Shown here in pieces: positions 33,675 through 42,822 of a stretch of DNA of 64,000 nucleotides; position 1 is the first letter of the stretch, and every line of letters begins with the position of its first letter. The position numbers and the translations under genes were made by a program. The DNA is from Archangium violaceum (GTDB taxonomy: Bacteria > Myxococcota > Myxococcia > Myxococcales > Myxococcaceae): positions 10,791,501-10,855,500 of the forward strand of contig NZ_CP069338.1 in the NCBI RefSeq assembly GCF_016859125.1, given 5' to 3'. The notes beneath the pieces are model-generated. The model saw only the letters and a list, made by a program, of their open reading frames with translations, was not told where the DNA came from and ran no database searches.

Positions 33675-36600
33675 TCAGCGGCGATGGCGGCGTCGAGCGG
33701 AGAGCAGGATCAACCCCCCCACTCCCAGCAGGGACAGAGAGACACCGGTGCCCGAGGCGGTGCAACTCAACCCGCCACCAATCGACCGAAGCGGCTCCCC
33801 CTCCATGTAGCGAACGGTGAAGACTCGAACCAGCGAGTGCTGCTCGCTGGTGTTGCCAGCCACGTCCGTCGCCTCAGCCGTCATTCTATACACCCCATCT
33901 TCCAGGGGCTCTGGGGGTCTGAAGATCCAATGTCCCGACTCATCCACCAGCGCGACACCGCTCTTCTTGTCATTGATATAGACGGTTACCGAGCCATTGG
34001 CCACGGCCGTTCCGCTGATGCCCGGTGTCCTGGTATTCACCTCGGCACCATCAGCTGGTTCCAAGATCTCGGGAGCTCGCGGCAACTCGACGAGGACATA
34101 CCATTCATAGACCGAAGGCTCCGGGTCCACATTTCCAGCAGGGTCCTTGGCGCGAACCCGAAGCTTGTGGGTACCATTGGCAAGTCCCGAGAAGAGCGAT
34201 TCCGCGCCACAGGCCGTGTAATCCGGAGCATCGTCGAGCTGGCACTCGAATTCGGTGGCTCCGTTGGGGGACGAGAAGACGAAAGCCGCCAGTCTGGAGT
34301 TATGGGTGGAAGGTGGGCCCTCGACAATGTGGGTATCAGGGGGCTCCGTGTCCACGGTGAAGGCCTGCATGGGGGTACGAGGACCTGTATTCCCGGCTGG
34401 ATCCGTGGCTTCAGCGCTCACCGTGTGCGGGCCATTGGCCAGGTGCATGGGCGACCTGAAAGACCATGAACCCGAGTGATCCACGAGCAGATCCCCAGCC
34501 AACTCGCCATCGATATAGACCCGCACCGTACTGAGCGGCTCCTCCAACCTGCCTGTAATGAGGGGCGTTTGTGAGTTCACCATCTCCCCATCCGCAGGCC
34601 TCAGCTCTCGCACCTCGGGCGCAATGGTGTCGACGATCCAATTGTATCGAGTAGGACTACCATTTCCCGCCTTGTCCACGGCCTGCACGGAGAAGGAGTG
34701 AGAGCCATCGGCGAGTCTGGTATATGTGATCCCCTCGCTCGGGCACGGCTTGAAGGCGGCATCGTCCAGCGAGCACTCGAACCGCTCCACATCTCTGGCC
34801 GTTGAAGAGTACGTGAACGTGGCCTCCTTCGAGTTGGCCAACACGGGCGGCTTTACATGGATGCGGACATCCGGCGCCTCCGTGTCCACGGTCCACGAAT
34901 ACGTGGCCGGGCTGCCATCCACGTTTCCCGCCGCATCCACGGCCCGCACCGCGAAGGTATGGGGGCCCTGACTCAATCCGGTGTATTTCTTCTCACTTGT
35001 GCACGTCGCGTAGGCGCCCCCATCCAGCGAGCATTGGTACGTCACACCCGTCTCATTCGACGAGAACGAGAACGTGGCTTCCGTCGAGTTGGTCAGCAGG
35101 GGCGGCTTCGTACCGAGGCTCGTTTCTGGCGCATTCGAGTCCACGGTCCACGAGTGCGTGGCCGGACTGCCATCCTTGTTGCCAGCCCCATCCACGGCCC
35201 GTACCGCGAAGGAGCGGAGTCCCTGAGCCAACCCGGTGTACTCCACCCCACTGGTGCAGGTCGCAAAGGAGCCTCCGTTCAATGCGCACTCGAATCCCAC
35301 CACATCGCTACTTGTTGACGAGAACGTGAAGGTCGCCGAAGTGGAACTGGTCACCGCTGGCGGCTTCGTACCGAGGCTCGTTTCTGGCGCCTCCGTGTCC
35401 ACGGTCCACGAATACGTGGCCGGGCTGCCATCCACGTTTCCCGCCGCATCCACGGCCCGCACCGCGAAGGTATGGGGGCCCTGACTCAATCCGGTGTATT
35501 TCTTCTCACTTGTGCACGTCGCGTAGGCGCCCCCATCCAGCGAGCATTGGTACGTCACACCCGTCTCATTCGACGAGAACGAGAACGTGGCTTCCGTCGA
35601 GTTGGTCAGCAGGGGCGGCTTCGTACCGAGGCTCGTTTCTGGCGCATTCGAGTCCACGGTCCACGAGTGCGTGGCCGGACTGCCATCCTTGTTGCCAGCC
35701 CCATCCACGGCCCGTACCGCGAAGGAGCGGAGTCCCTGAGCCAACCCGGTGTACTCCACCCCACTGGTGCAGGTCGCAAAGGAGCCTCCGTTCAATGCGC
35801 ACTCGAATCCCACCACATCGCTACTTGTTGACGAGAACGTGAAGGTCGCCGAAGTGGAACTGGTCACCGCTGGCGGCTTCGTACTGAGGCTCGTTTCTGG
35901 CGCCTCCGTGTCCACGGTCCACGAATACGTGGCCGGGCTGCCATCCACGTTTCCCGCCGCATCCACGGCCCGCACCGCGAAGGTATGGAGGCCGTGGCCC
36001 AACCCGGTGTATTTCTGCCCGCTGGTGCACGAAGTGTAGGCGCCATCGTCCAGCAAACACTCGAATCCCTTCACATCGCTGTCCGTTGACGAGAACGTGA
36101 ACGTGGCTTCCGTCGATTTGGTCAGCAGGGGCGGCTTCGTATCGATTCTCGTACCTGGCGCACTCCAGTCCACGAAAAAGCTGACATCCTGAGAAGAATC
36201 ACTGGTTTCTCCAGATCCACTTTCCGCCTTGACTCTTATGATATACTTTCCGCCCTCTATGAAGGCGGCGCTGTCGGCATAGCCACCCGGGGGGACATTC
36301 AGAATCCATGACCCAGAGCTGACAGAAGCCTCCTTCGTCGTATGAATGCCCGCCTCGCCTTCAGCATAGATACTTACACTCACTTTTTTGGCGTCCGAGG
36401 CATTGCCAGCAATTGAAAACCCCCGTTCAGTATTCACAAAAGCGCCGTCCACCGGGCTCGTCACCGTCGGGGGCGGCGGCTTGGCAGAAGCGTCCACAGG
36501 CACGGGCTGTGATCGGACAACAACGCCCGCGTGCACGGCAAGCGCCTCCATCGTCGGCTGGGCACCACGTCCAGATCCAGAAGAGCGGACCTCGTGCATG

Positions 36601-37853
36601 CCTGGTGAGAAACCAGCCAGTCCCGCCTCACTGGTGGCAAGACAGTCACTCGACGACCCGGCCAGGAGGAACACTCGTCCACCGCCACCTCCGCCTCCCG
36701 GGCCGCCACCTCCCATGAAGCCACCCACGGTATTTCCACCGGCACCGCCGCGCGCGGAGACACTGCCGCACTCCGCAGAGCCGACGAGCCGCAGGAGAAT
36801 GTCTCCACCTGCCCCGCCACCGCTGCCCCCGCCCACACTCGCGCTTCCACCCGCCTCACCATCGGCGGCAATGGAGCCCAACCCCGACAGCTCCAAGGCA
36901 CGAATGAAGATGACGCCTCCTCCCGCCCCTCCTTCCGGGCCAGACCAGTCCTCGCCGTGGCCACTCCCACCACCTCCACCAAAGATCAGGCGCTCGAACG
37001 TGGAATGGACGAGCTTCGCGCCTCCCTGCCCTCCGATGTCCAGGGAGCCCTCCCCCAGGTCGGCGGACCACCCGCCTCGTCCACCTGGCCCGCCATTGCC
37101 TCCTCCGCCGCCTCCCGCCATCGGGCACACGCCGCCACCACCCCCGTTGGAGCCGCTCTCCCGCCCGGTCTTCATGGGGCCATACTGCGTGACGGCCACG
37201 CCCTCGCCCTTCCGTGCTCCCGGCCGGGCGGCCACGGCCATCCCCATGCACCGCTCCGGGTCGGACGCGTCCGGGGCATAGCGGCCCCCCCGGAATCCCG
37301 CGCCCGTGGCACTGATCTCCCCGTCGTTGCGCACGGTCCCCGTGGCCAGGAACGCCACCACTCCGCCGGTGCCACCATCCCAGGGCACCGCGCGGAGACT
37401 CGCGCCCCTCTGGACGTGGACGTCGGTGTACTCCGGAATCCGGATGACCTGCGTCACGCGTGCCGCATAGGAGTGCACCAGCGGCCCCTTCAACGTCAGC
37501 GTTCCATTCCCCACGGCCGCCAGCCGGGCCAACTCCCACCGTCCCACCGGATCATCCGAGAGCACGATCGGCCCGGACACCCCAGGCCTGGGCTCCGGTA
37601 CGAGGCCCGTCGCCTGGAACACCAACACCAGGTCTCCGGCCCCGAAGCCCTCCGTCCCCTCCACCAGCAGCACGCCGTCCCCCGGCGCCGCTGGCCCCGT
37701 CATCTGGGTGTAGCTGTTGACCACCCTCCCCGCCTCCGTCACGACCAGAGACCCGTCCCGCCCGGTCCCCAGCCCGAAGGTGTCGGGCTCGGCCAGGGCC
37801 ACGGTTGAAAACAACCCCATGGCGAACAGCGCCACCTGGAACCCTCTCTTCAT
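33675..37853 (-). CDS. Large glycine-rich Ig-repeat MYXO-CTERM surface protein (AgmC-like)
   Basis: A 1392-residue exported protein. Signal peptide about 1-21 (ending TVALA); an N-terminal domain to ~180 (DTFGLGTGRDGSLVV, VGRWELARLAAVGNGTLTL, IRIPEYTDVHVQRGASL) that I associate with myxobacterial proteins annotated as AgmC; a Gly-rich region (~225-410) with long Gly runs; then about eleven Ig-like or Cys-pair modules of ~85 residues, and a MYXO-CTERM-type tail (GGGLSCTASGTG ... ARRRHRR). Part of the repeat array is duplicated nearly exactly (34876-35901). It follows the OmpA gene by 33 bases and likely forms an operon with it. Function in gliding or adhesion is inferred from the AgmC resemblance only. 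Confidence 0.8.
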   Translation of the reverse strand: MKRGFQVALFAMGLFSTVALAEPDTFGLGTGRDGSLVVTEAGRVVNSYTQMTGPAAPGDGVLLVEGTEGFGAGDLVLVFQATGLVPEPRPGVSGPIVLSDDPVGRWELARLAAVGNGTLTLKGPLVHSYAARVTQVIRIPEYTDVHVQRGASLRAVPWDGGTGGVVAFLATGTVRNDGEISATGAGFRGGRYAPDASDPERCMGMAVAARPGARKGEGVAVTQYGPMKTGRESGSNGGGGGVCPMAGGGGGGNGGPGGRGGWSADLGEGSLDIGGQGGAKLVHSTFERLIFGGGGGSGHGEDWSGPEGGAGGGVIFIRALELSGLGSIAADGEAGGSASVGGGSGGGAGGDILLRLVGSAECGSVSARGGAGGNTVGGFMGGGGPGGGGGGGRVFLLAGSSSDCLATSEAGLAGFSPGMHEVRSSGSGRGAQPTMEALAVHAGVVVRSQPVPVDASAKPPPPTVTSPVDGAFVNTERGFSIAGNASDAKKVSVSIYAEGEAGIHTTKEASVSSGSWILNVPPGGYADSAAFIEGGKYIIRVKAESGSGETSDSSQDVSFFVDWSAPGTRIDTKPPLLTKSTEATFTFSSTDSDVKGFECLLDDGAYTSCTSGQKYTGLGHGLHTFAVRAVDAAGNVDGSPATYSWTVDTEAPETSLSTKPPAVTSSTSATFTFSSTSSDVVGFECALNGGSFATCTSGVEYTGLAQGLRSFAVRAVDGAGNKDGSPATHSWTVDSNAPETSLGTKPPLLTNSTEATFSFSSNETGVTYQCSLDGGAYATCTSEKKYTGLSQGPHTFAVRAVDAAGNVDGSPATYSWTVDTEAPETSLGTKPPAVTSSTSATFTFSSTSSDVVGFECALNGGSFATCTSGVEYTGLAQGLRSFAVRAVDGAGNKDGSPATHSWTVDSNAPETSLGTKPPLLTNSTEATFSFSSNETGVTYQCSLDGGAYATCTSEKKYTGLSQGPHTFAVRAVDAAGNVDGSPATYSWTVDTEAPDVRIHVKPPVLANSKEATFTYSSTARDVERFECSLDDAAFKPCPSEGITYTRLADGSHSFSVQAVDKAGNGSPTRYNWIVDTIAPEVRELRPADGEMVNSQTPLITGRLEEPLSTVRVYIDGELAGDLLVDHSGSWSFRSPMHLANGPHTVSAEATDPAGNTGPRTPMQAFTVDTEPPDTHIVEGPPSTHNSRLAAFVFSSPNGATEFECQLDDAPDYTACGAESLFSGLANGTHKLRVRAKDPAGNVDPEPSVYEWYVLVELPRAPEILEPADGAEVNTRTPGISGTAVANGSVTVYINDKKSGVALVDESGHWIFRPPEPLEDGVYRMTAEATDVAGNTSEQHSLVRVFTVRYMEGEPLRSIGGGLSCTASGTGVSLSLLGVGGLILLSARRRHRR
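34876..35901 (-). repeat. Two tandem 513-bp repeats inside the large surface-protein gene
   Basis: The segments at about 34876-35388 and 35389-35901 are nearly identical; reading them side by side I found a single base difference (GTACCGAGG against GTACTGAGG). Each unit encodes 171 residues, that is two Cys-pair modules. A third partial match follows after another 513 bases. 513 is a multiple of three, so unit number can change without breaking the frame. Confidence 0.9.
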
Positions 37854-37886
37854 TGGTTCATCTCCCCCTCAGCGCTCGCGCGGGCC

Positions 37887-39680
37887 CTACTCGGGCCAGA
37901 TGATTTCGAACTCCACCCGGCGGTTGTTCTCCCGGCCGGAGGCCGTGGCGTTGCTGTCGATTGGCCGGTCCTGTCCGTAGCCCTTCGCATCCAGCCGCTC
38001 CGGCTCCACCCCCTTCTGGATGAGGAACCGGCGCACCGACTCCGCCCGAGCCTGGGACAGCCGCAGGTTGGACTCACGATTCCCTCGATCGTCCGTATGC
38101 GCCCCCACCACGACGAGAGGGAACTCCGGGTGCTCGTTGAGCACCTTCGCCAACAACGTCAGGATCGCATCCGAGGTACGCCGCAGCCGCGAGTCTCCAG
38201 GCTCGAAGAGGATTCTCGACGTCAGCTCTATCTTCGTGGGCGTGAGGATGACGAGCGGCATCTCGTGCTTCGGACACCCATAGTTCGTCTCGAGGCCCGC
38301 CACATTGGGACAACTGTCCAGGCGGTTGACGACCCCGTCCCTGTCAGCATCCGACTCCGGGCAGCCCTGACGCTCCACCGGTCCCGCCATCACCGGACAC
38401 TGATCCAGATCATCCTCGACCCCATCCTCGTCCCGATCCCTCTTGGGGCAGCCCTCATGGTCCGCCAGTCCTGGCATCTCCGGGCAGCGGTCCTTCTCAT
38501 CCGCCACGCCGTCTCCGTCGCCATCCGGCATCGGGCAACCCTTCCACACCGCCTCGCCCGGCTCCGTGATGCACGCATCCAGGATGTCCTCGATGCCGTC
38601 ATTGTCCGTATCCCGCCGCGGACATCCGTTGCGCTCCAGCGTCCCCGCCACATCCGGACACTGGTCCACCAGATTGCGCACACCATCCCCGTCCTCGTCC
38701 ATGTCGGGACACTCCTCGTAGGAGTGCGGCAGGTCCGGCGAACAGTTGATGGACGACTCTCCTGGCAGCCGAGAGGGCGTGACATCGCCGAAGGCGGTCC
38801 CCACCATCACCCGGAACAGGGGGGTCCCGGGTGCCGAGCCCACCCCCACCCCCGCGATCGTGAACACCTCCATCGACGGGTTCATCAGGAAGCGGGGTCC
38901 GAGCAGCAGCTCCACCGAGCTCGGCTGATCCACCAGGGGAACACTTCCCCGCACGTTCAGCTCCCAGCGAAGCCGCCGCCCCACCGTGGCCACTGCCGCC
39001 CCGAAACGTACTTCGTTGCCAATATCAGCCTGCTGATAGGGCGCGGTGCTCGAGGTCTGGAGCAACGGCCGCACCAACCCCTGGGCCTCCAACGCCAGGC
39101 GGAACCAGCCGAAGCGCCGGCCCACCATGACCCGCGGGGTGTAGCTCGGTTTCCCATCGCTCGCGAGCAGGGAGGCGCTCGCGAACGGCAGGCCCACCCC
39201 GACCCCCAGCGCCACGTCCAGCGGCATTCCCGCCACCTGGGACAGCAGTGACACGCGAGCACTCAGCGAGGGCGTGGCGATGCCGTACTCCGCCAGCGGC
39301 GCGATGCCCTCCGCGCGCAGGTCATCACCTCGCTGGAGCGCCACCAGGGGTATCTGCGCCCCCAATTCGAGCCAGCGGACCGGAGACCACGCGGCCGCCA
39401 GATGGGTGGTGACCCGGTGGCCAACCGCCGCCACCCGCTTGTTGCCACGGGCCATCACCAGCGGGTGGTGTTGGTAGTGCCCCATCGCCGACAGACGCAA
39501 CTCGCCCGCTGGCAACAACTCCCCCGTCCCCACCAGCAGCGAACCCGCGGCCCCCGGATTCAAATCCAGACGCTCCAGATCGAAGTCCGGCAGCACCTGC
39601 GGCTCACGTGCGAGCGCCCCGCCCCCGATCAGGAGGAGCCCCATCAGCCACATGCGCATAACGGGTCCATGACTGCTCAT
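37887..39680 (-). CDS. OmpA-family outer-membrane protein with thrombospondin type 3 repeats
   Basis: The 597-residue protein has a signal peptide (hydrophobic to GGGALA), a beta-rich segment about 25-310 that could be a membrane barrel, a run of Asp-rich calcium-binding TSP3 repeats about 325-470 (DMDEDGDGVRNLVDQCPD, DTDNDGIEDILDAC, DRDEDGVEDDLDQCP), and a C-terminal OmpA peptidoglycan-binding domain (ILFEPGDSRL, GAHTDDRGNRESNLRLSQAR, ENNRRVEFEI). It may anchor the surface complex to the wall. The start has a G-run 3 bases upstream; ATG 39659 is an alternative. First gene of an operon with the AgmC-like protein. Confidence 0.88.
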   Translation of the reverse strand: MSSHGPVMRMWLMGLLLIGGGALAREPQVLPDFDLERLDLNPGAAGSLLVGTGELLPAGELRLSAMGHYQHHPLVMARGNKRVAAVGHRVTTHLAAAWSPVRWLELGAQIPLVALQRGDDLRAEGIAPLAEYGIATPSLSARVSLLSQVAGMPLDVALGVGVGLPFASASLLASDGKPSYTPRVMVGRRFGWFRLALEAQGLVRPLLQTSSTAPYQQADIGNEVRFGAAVATVGRRLRWELNVRGSVPLVDQPSSVELLLGPRFLMNPSMEVFTIAGVGVGSAPGTPLFRVMVGTAFGDVTPSRLPGESSINCSPDLPHSYEECPDMDEDGDGVRNLVDQCPDVAGTLERNGCPRRDTDNDGIEDILDACITEPGEAVWKGCPMPDGDGDGVADEKDRCPEMPGLADHEGCPKRDRDEDGVEDDLDQCPVMAGPVERQGCPESDADRDGVVNRLDSCPNVAGLETNYGCPKHEMPLVILTPTKIELTSRILFEPGDSRLRRTSDAILTLLAKVLNEHPEFPLVVVGAHTDDRGNRESNLRLSQARAESVRRFLIQKGVEPERLDAKGYGQDRPIDSNATASGRENNRRVEFEIIWPE

Positions 39681-40064
39681 ACGCCCCCCCCCAACATTGC
39701 GTGTCTCAGGCCTACGTCCGTCTGCTCACCAGACCCGTTCCACTGATGAAACCATCCATGCGGAACGGAGCGTCGAGCCCGGCGGAGAAGCCCCATGATG
39801 TTGGTACAGGAACTTCCTCGTCCACATCAAGACACTTCGCCAGAAATACGAGCCCGCCCGCTCTCGAGCGTTTGGAGTCGGACGCCCGCTCCTTTCCGAT
39901 TCCCAGAACCCAAGAAGAAAGGACTGAAAATACCGAGCGGCATCGTCTATTTCCGTCCGCGGCGTACAGCGGTCACTGAGTGACCGACAATACCAGTATT
40001 TACGTGCGTCCTGGAATCAAGCGCGGGTGCAGAGGCCATACATCCTGGAGAGGATTTCAGCCGG
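39681..40064. other. Intergenic region, probable promoter of the OmpA operon
   Basis: No reading frame here has recognisable content; short plus-strand frames lack codon bias. It holds a 7-bp inverted repeat CGGTCAC-TGA-GTGACCG at 39970-39986, a possible operator or transcription stop between the oxygenase gene and the OmpA operon. GC is lower than in the flanking genes, as expected for a promoter region. I could not assign -35/-10 elements with confidence. Confidence 0.45.
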
Positions 40065-41249
40065 CTAGCCCGCGGCCCTGACGTGCTTCTGGTATTCCGT
40101 GCCGTCGGGGACCAGGGATGTCCGTTCGCGGTAGACGACAAGGTTCTCCGCGCGCGCTTGTTCCGCGGAGTCCGGTGTGCGGAGTTGCCAGCGCCGGGTT
40201 TCGGCATTTCCCGCGGCGAACAGCGGGAGCAGCGATGTGACCGACGAGGGAGGAATACCCAGAGCATCGGCGACCGCGTCGCCATGGAAACTCCGGGTCA
40301 GGGCATTGAACAGTTCTCGCGCCACGGGCTGCGTGAAGGGAGAGCCCGGAACGGCGCATGTCGCCTCCACGGTGGCATCCAGCAGCGCCGTGGCCAGGGC
40401 TCGCGTGTTCTCGTCCAGCGGAGAGAGGGTGGAGTCGACCAACTCCAGCAATGCCTCGGCCTCGGTATGGTTGTGCAGGGGCAGGAAGAAACCCTCGTCC
40501 AGGCCCAACAGGTAACCGACGTACCACCAGTGCCGGTAGAGGGCCTCTTGCTGCGCCTCGGTGATGGCGATCCCGACCTTCTCCAAGGCACGGAAGGGAA
40601 CCACGGTGAAGTCCAGCCAGGTGCGGGCGACGTCGGTCTGGTTGATGGGGACACCCCACCGCTCGTAATCCCAGCCGCGTTCGAGCGCGGTGGCACGCAC
40701 CCGGGCGTGCAGCAGGCGGACCTGAACGGTCTGGACGTATCCGGGCGCACCACGCACCAGACCACCAGGGAGCATGCTCTGGATGCGCCAGACGCCGGTC
40801 TCCAGCAGCCGCCTCGGCGCCATGGTGGCGAGCTGCCCGGTCTGCATCAGCAGCCGGGCGATGGCCGGCGAGCTGTAGGTATGCACCAGCGAGCCGAGGG
40901 AGAAGGCGAGGTCGCTCCAGAGCGGAGGAATGGACAGGGACACGACGTCGCCCTGGCTCAACGCCTCGCGGTCGACCCACTCGGGAATGGTCTCGAGCTG
41001 GCGCAGCAGCGCGGCGATGGCCGGCGGAGGGTTCTTCAGGCTGTCCAGACCGTCCGCGAGGCCCGCGTTGAGCATCTGCCTCCCGGCCTGGCCCAGCGCA
41101 TCCAACTCGGCGATCACCGCGTCCGCCAGCGGATCGCCCACGGCGAGCATGCGCGCCATGAAGTCCGCCCTCTCACCATGCCGGGCACGCGCGGCCCCGA
41201 AGTTGACCAACCTGCCAGCAATCCCAACATCCCGTTCCGTCGCACTCAT
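40065..41249 (-). CDS. MpaB/DUF2236-family oxygenase (latex-clearing-protein-like)
   Basis: A 394-residue protein of the DUF2236 family, which includes fungal MpaB and heme-dependent Lcp rubber oxygenases. Visible are FGAARARHGERADFMARMLA, WLDFTVVPFRALEKVGIAIT and YRHWWYVGYLLGLDEGFFLP, the family's central helices, which carry histidines that could ligate heme. Substrate unknown. ATG 41249 has GGAG 7 bases upstream (ATG 41261 is possible). It is divergent from a TetR gene and its leader contains three palindromic operators, so it is probably repressed by that regulator. Confidence 0.8.
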   Translation of the reverse strand: MSATERDVGIAGRLVNFGAARARHGERADFMARMLAVGDPLADAVIAELDALGQAGRQMLNAGLADGLDSLKNPPPAIAALLRQLETIPEWVDREALSQGDVVSLSIPPLWSDLAFSLGSLVHTYSSPAIARLLMQTGQLATMAPRRLLETGVWRIQSMLPGGLVRGAPGYVQTVQVRLLHARVRATALERGWDYERWGVPINQTDVARTWLDFTVVPFRALEKVGIAITEAQQEALYRHWWYVGYLLGLDEGFFLPLHNHTEAEALLELVDSTLSPLDENTRALATALLDATVEATCAVPGSPFTQPVARELFNALTRSFHGDAVADALGIPPSSVTSLLPLFAAGNAETRRWQLRTPDSAEQARAENLVVYRERTSLVPDGTEYQKHVRAAG

Positions 41250-41353
41250 GAAGATCTCCATTCCGGTCCGTAAGCGGCGACCGGGCGCTCCGGTGCCATC
41301 TGGGGACCTCTCGCCATCCTGGTGCACCGCTGGTACAGCGACCGGCCGGACTC

Positions 41354-41425
41354 CTGGACGATCGTCCAGTTCGTCTAACGCTCGAACTGGACGATCGTCA
41401 AGTGAATGACTGGACGATCGTCCAG
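41354..41425. promoter_or_regulatory. Three copies of a 16-bp palindromic operator
   Basis: CTGGACGATCGTCCAG occurs perfectly at 41354-41369 and 41410-41425 and with one mismatch (CTGGACGATCGTCAAG) at 41387-41402. The starts are 33 and 23 bases apart. They lie between the divergent oxygenase and TetR genes, the usual place for binding sites of a self-regulating TetR repressor. Confidence 0.88.
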
Positions 41426-41484
41426 CCCATGGACCAGACGGACATCCAGGACGGAGGGATGGGATTGGGGTGTAATGAGGGGGA

Positions 41485-42051
41485 ATGACGACCCCTGCCA
41501 TGGAACGAACGCGTGAGCGCATGATCCGCACCGCGCTCGAGCTGTTCTCGGAACACGGCTACGAAGGCACGTCCATCCAGATGATCGCCACGGCCATGGA
41601 GCTGTCGAAGGCGGCCGTGTCCTACCACTTCCGCACGAAGGAGGATCTCCTGGCGGCCGTGGCGGAGCCGGCGTTCACGGACCTGGGACGGTTCCTGGAT
41701 GAGACGGAGGCCGAGCCCAGGAAGGCGGTGCGAAGACGTCTGGCGCTCAGCGGCTACGTGTCGCTGCTGGTCAAGCACCGTGGGCTCCTGGCCCTGCTGG
41801 AGCAGGATCCGATCGCGGCGGCCAGCCCCGTCATCAGCGAGAAGATGACGCTCTTCGCCGAACGCATCAGACATCTCTTCGAGAGTGACGCCCCCGACAA
41901 CGCGGAGCTGGTGTATCTGGCGGTCACGCTCGGCGGGTTGCGCAATGCGGCGGCTTGGTTCCCCCATCTCTCCGACGAGGAACTGAACCAGCACCTGCTG
42001 GCGACCGCCGAGCAAATCCTCGGGCGCACCGCGCCGCGAACGACCCGATAG
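41485..42051 (+). CDS. TetR-family transcriptional repressor
   Basis: The 188-residue protein has an N-terminal TetR helix-turn-helix (RTALELFSEHGYEGTSIQMI, then ELSKAAVSYHFRTKEDLLAA) and a helical ligand-binding domain. It should bind the three palindromes at 41354-41425 and control both itself and the divergent oxygenase gene. The inducer is unknown; a lipophilic substrate of the oxygenase is plausible. Its stop codon abuts the truncated WD40 fragment on the other strand. Confidence 0.9.
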   Translation: MTTPAMERTRERMIRTALELFSEHGYEGTSIQMIATAMELSKAAVSYHFRTKEDLLAAVAEPAFTDLGRFLDETEAEPRKAVRRRLALSGYVSLLVKHRGLLALLEQDPIAAASPVISEKMTLFAERIRHLFESDAPDNAELVYLAVTLGGLRNAAAWFPHLSDEELNQHLLATAEQILGRTAPRTTR

Positions 42052-42052
42052 C

Positions 42053-42631
42053 GTGACCCGTCAGGGTCCGGGACTCGCCCGTGCTCACGTTCCACAGCCG
42101 CACCACCTTGTCCTCGCCCGCGGAGGCGAGGTGCCCGCCGTCGGGAGAGAACGCGAGCCGCCACACCTTCGCGCCGTGTGCGCCGAGCCTCTGTCCCTTT
42201 CCCGAGGAGGGCGCCCACAGCCACACCCCACCGTTCTCGTCCGCCGAGGCGAGGCGCTGGGGTCCGCGCAGCACGCGGGGCTCTCCGGTCGCGAGATCCC
42301 AGAGGATCGCGGTCCGGTCGGCGCTGGCTGCGGCGAGGTAACGCCCATCCGAGGTGACGTCCAGGCTGTTGACGAGCCCTTCGTGATGGTGGAGGTCCCT
42401 GGCCTGTCCCGTGACGGAGCTCCGCAGCCGGCTCACCCCCTCCTGGGTACCGATCGCCACCCAGGGGGTGCCCGGGACGAAGGCGAGCGACGTTCCGATG
42501 CCGAGGTTGCTCGCGAGCAATCTCGCCTCGCGGGTTCCGGGCATCCAGGAGTGGAGCTCTCCCCTCATGTCCACGGTGAAGAGGCGGCCATCCGCGGAGA
42601 ATCCCCCCACGGTGGGCCGGGCCTGGCTCAT
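42053..42631 (-). pseudogene. WD40-repeat protein remnant
   Basis: From an ATG at 42631 the minus strand encodes three to four WD40 blades (LVNSLDVTSDGRYLAAASAD with RTAILWDLATGE; RLASADENGGVWLW; VWRLAFSPDGGHLASAGEDK with VVRLWNVSTGESRTLTGH). A blade is shortened by about 15 residues between PRVLRG and QRLASAD. Similarity stops at the TetR stop codon, after which the frame runs antisense to tetR. A propeller needs more blades, so this looks like the internal piece of a larger protein, for example a kinase with C-terminal WD40 repeats. Confidence 0.7.
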
Positions 42632-42822
42632 GCATGCCCTTCCAGGAAATTCCGGGCTCTCGGTATAGTGATGCTCTCCTATGACCGTCAGCCGCCAGAG
42701 TCGAGCCCACACCTGGAACAGCCTACGCAGCCGCACCAGGGAGTTGTCCGCGAGATGAAGCGGTCCGTCATCCCTCTTTCGGGGGATCCCGACGAGGGTG
42801 ATGAGAGGTATCCAGCACACCG

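Noticed and set aside
34876-35901. CRISPR-like repetition
   Set aside because: The units are 513 bases long, coding and in frame; no short repeats with spacers.
34726-36046. Repeated short plus-strand frames suggesting a small gene family
   Set aside because: They repeat because the 513-bp unit of the large surface-protein gene is duplicated; they are antisense to it.
36388-37281. A Pro-rich 297-codon plus-strand frame
   Set aside because: The Pro runs are the complement of Gly codons of the AgmC-like protein; it is a shadow.
39701-39979. A 92-codon plus-strand frame in the intergenic region
   Set aside because: No codon bias, no family, no ribosome site; treated as non-coding.
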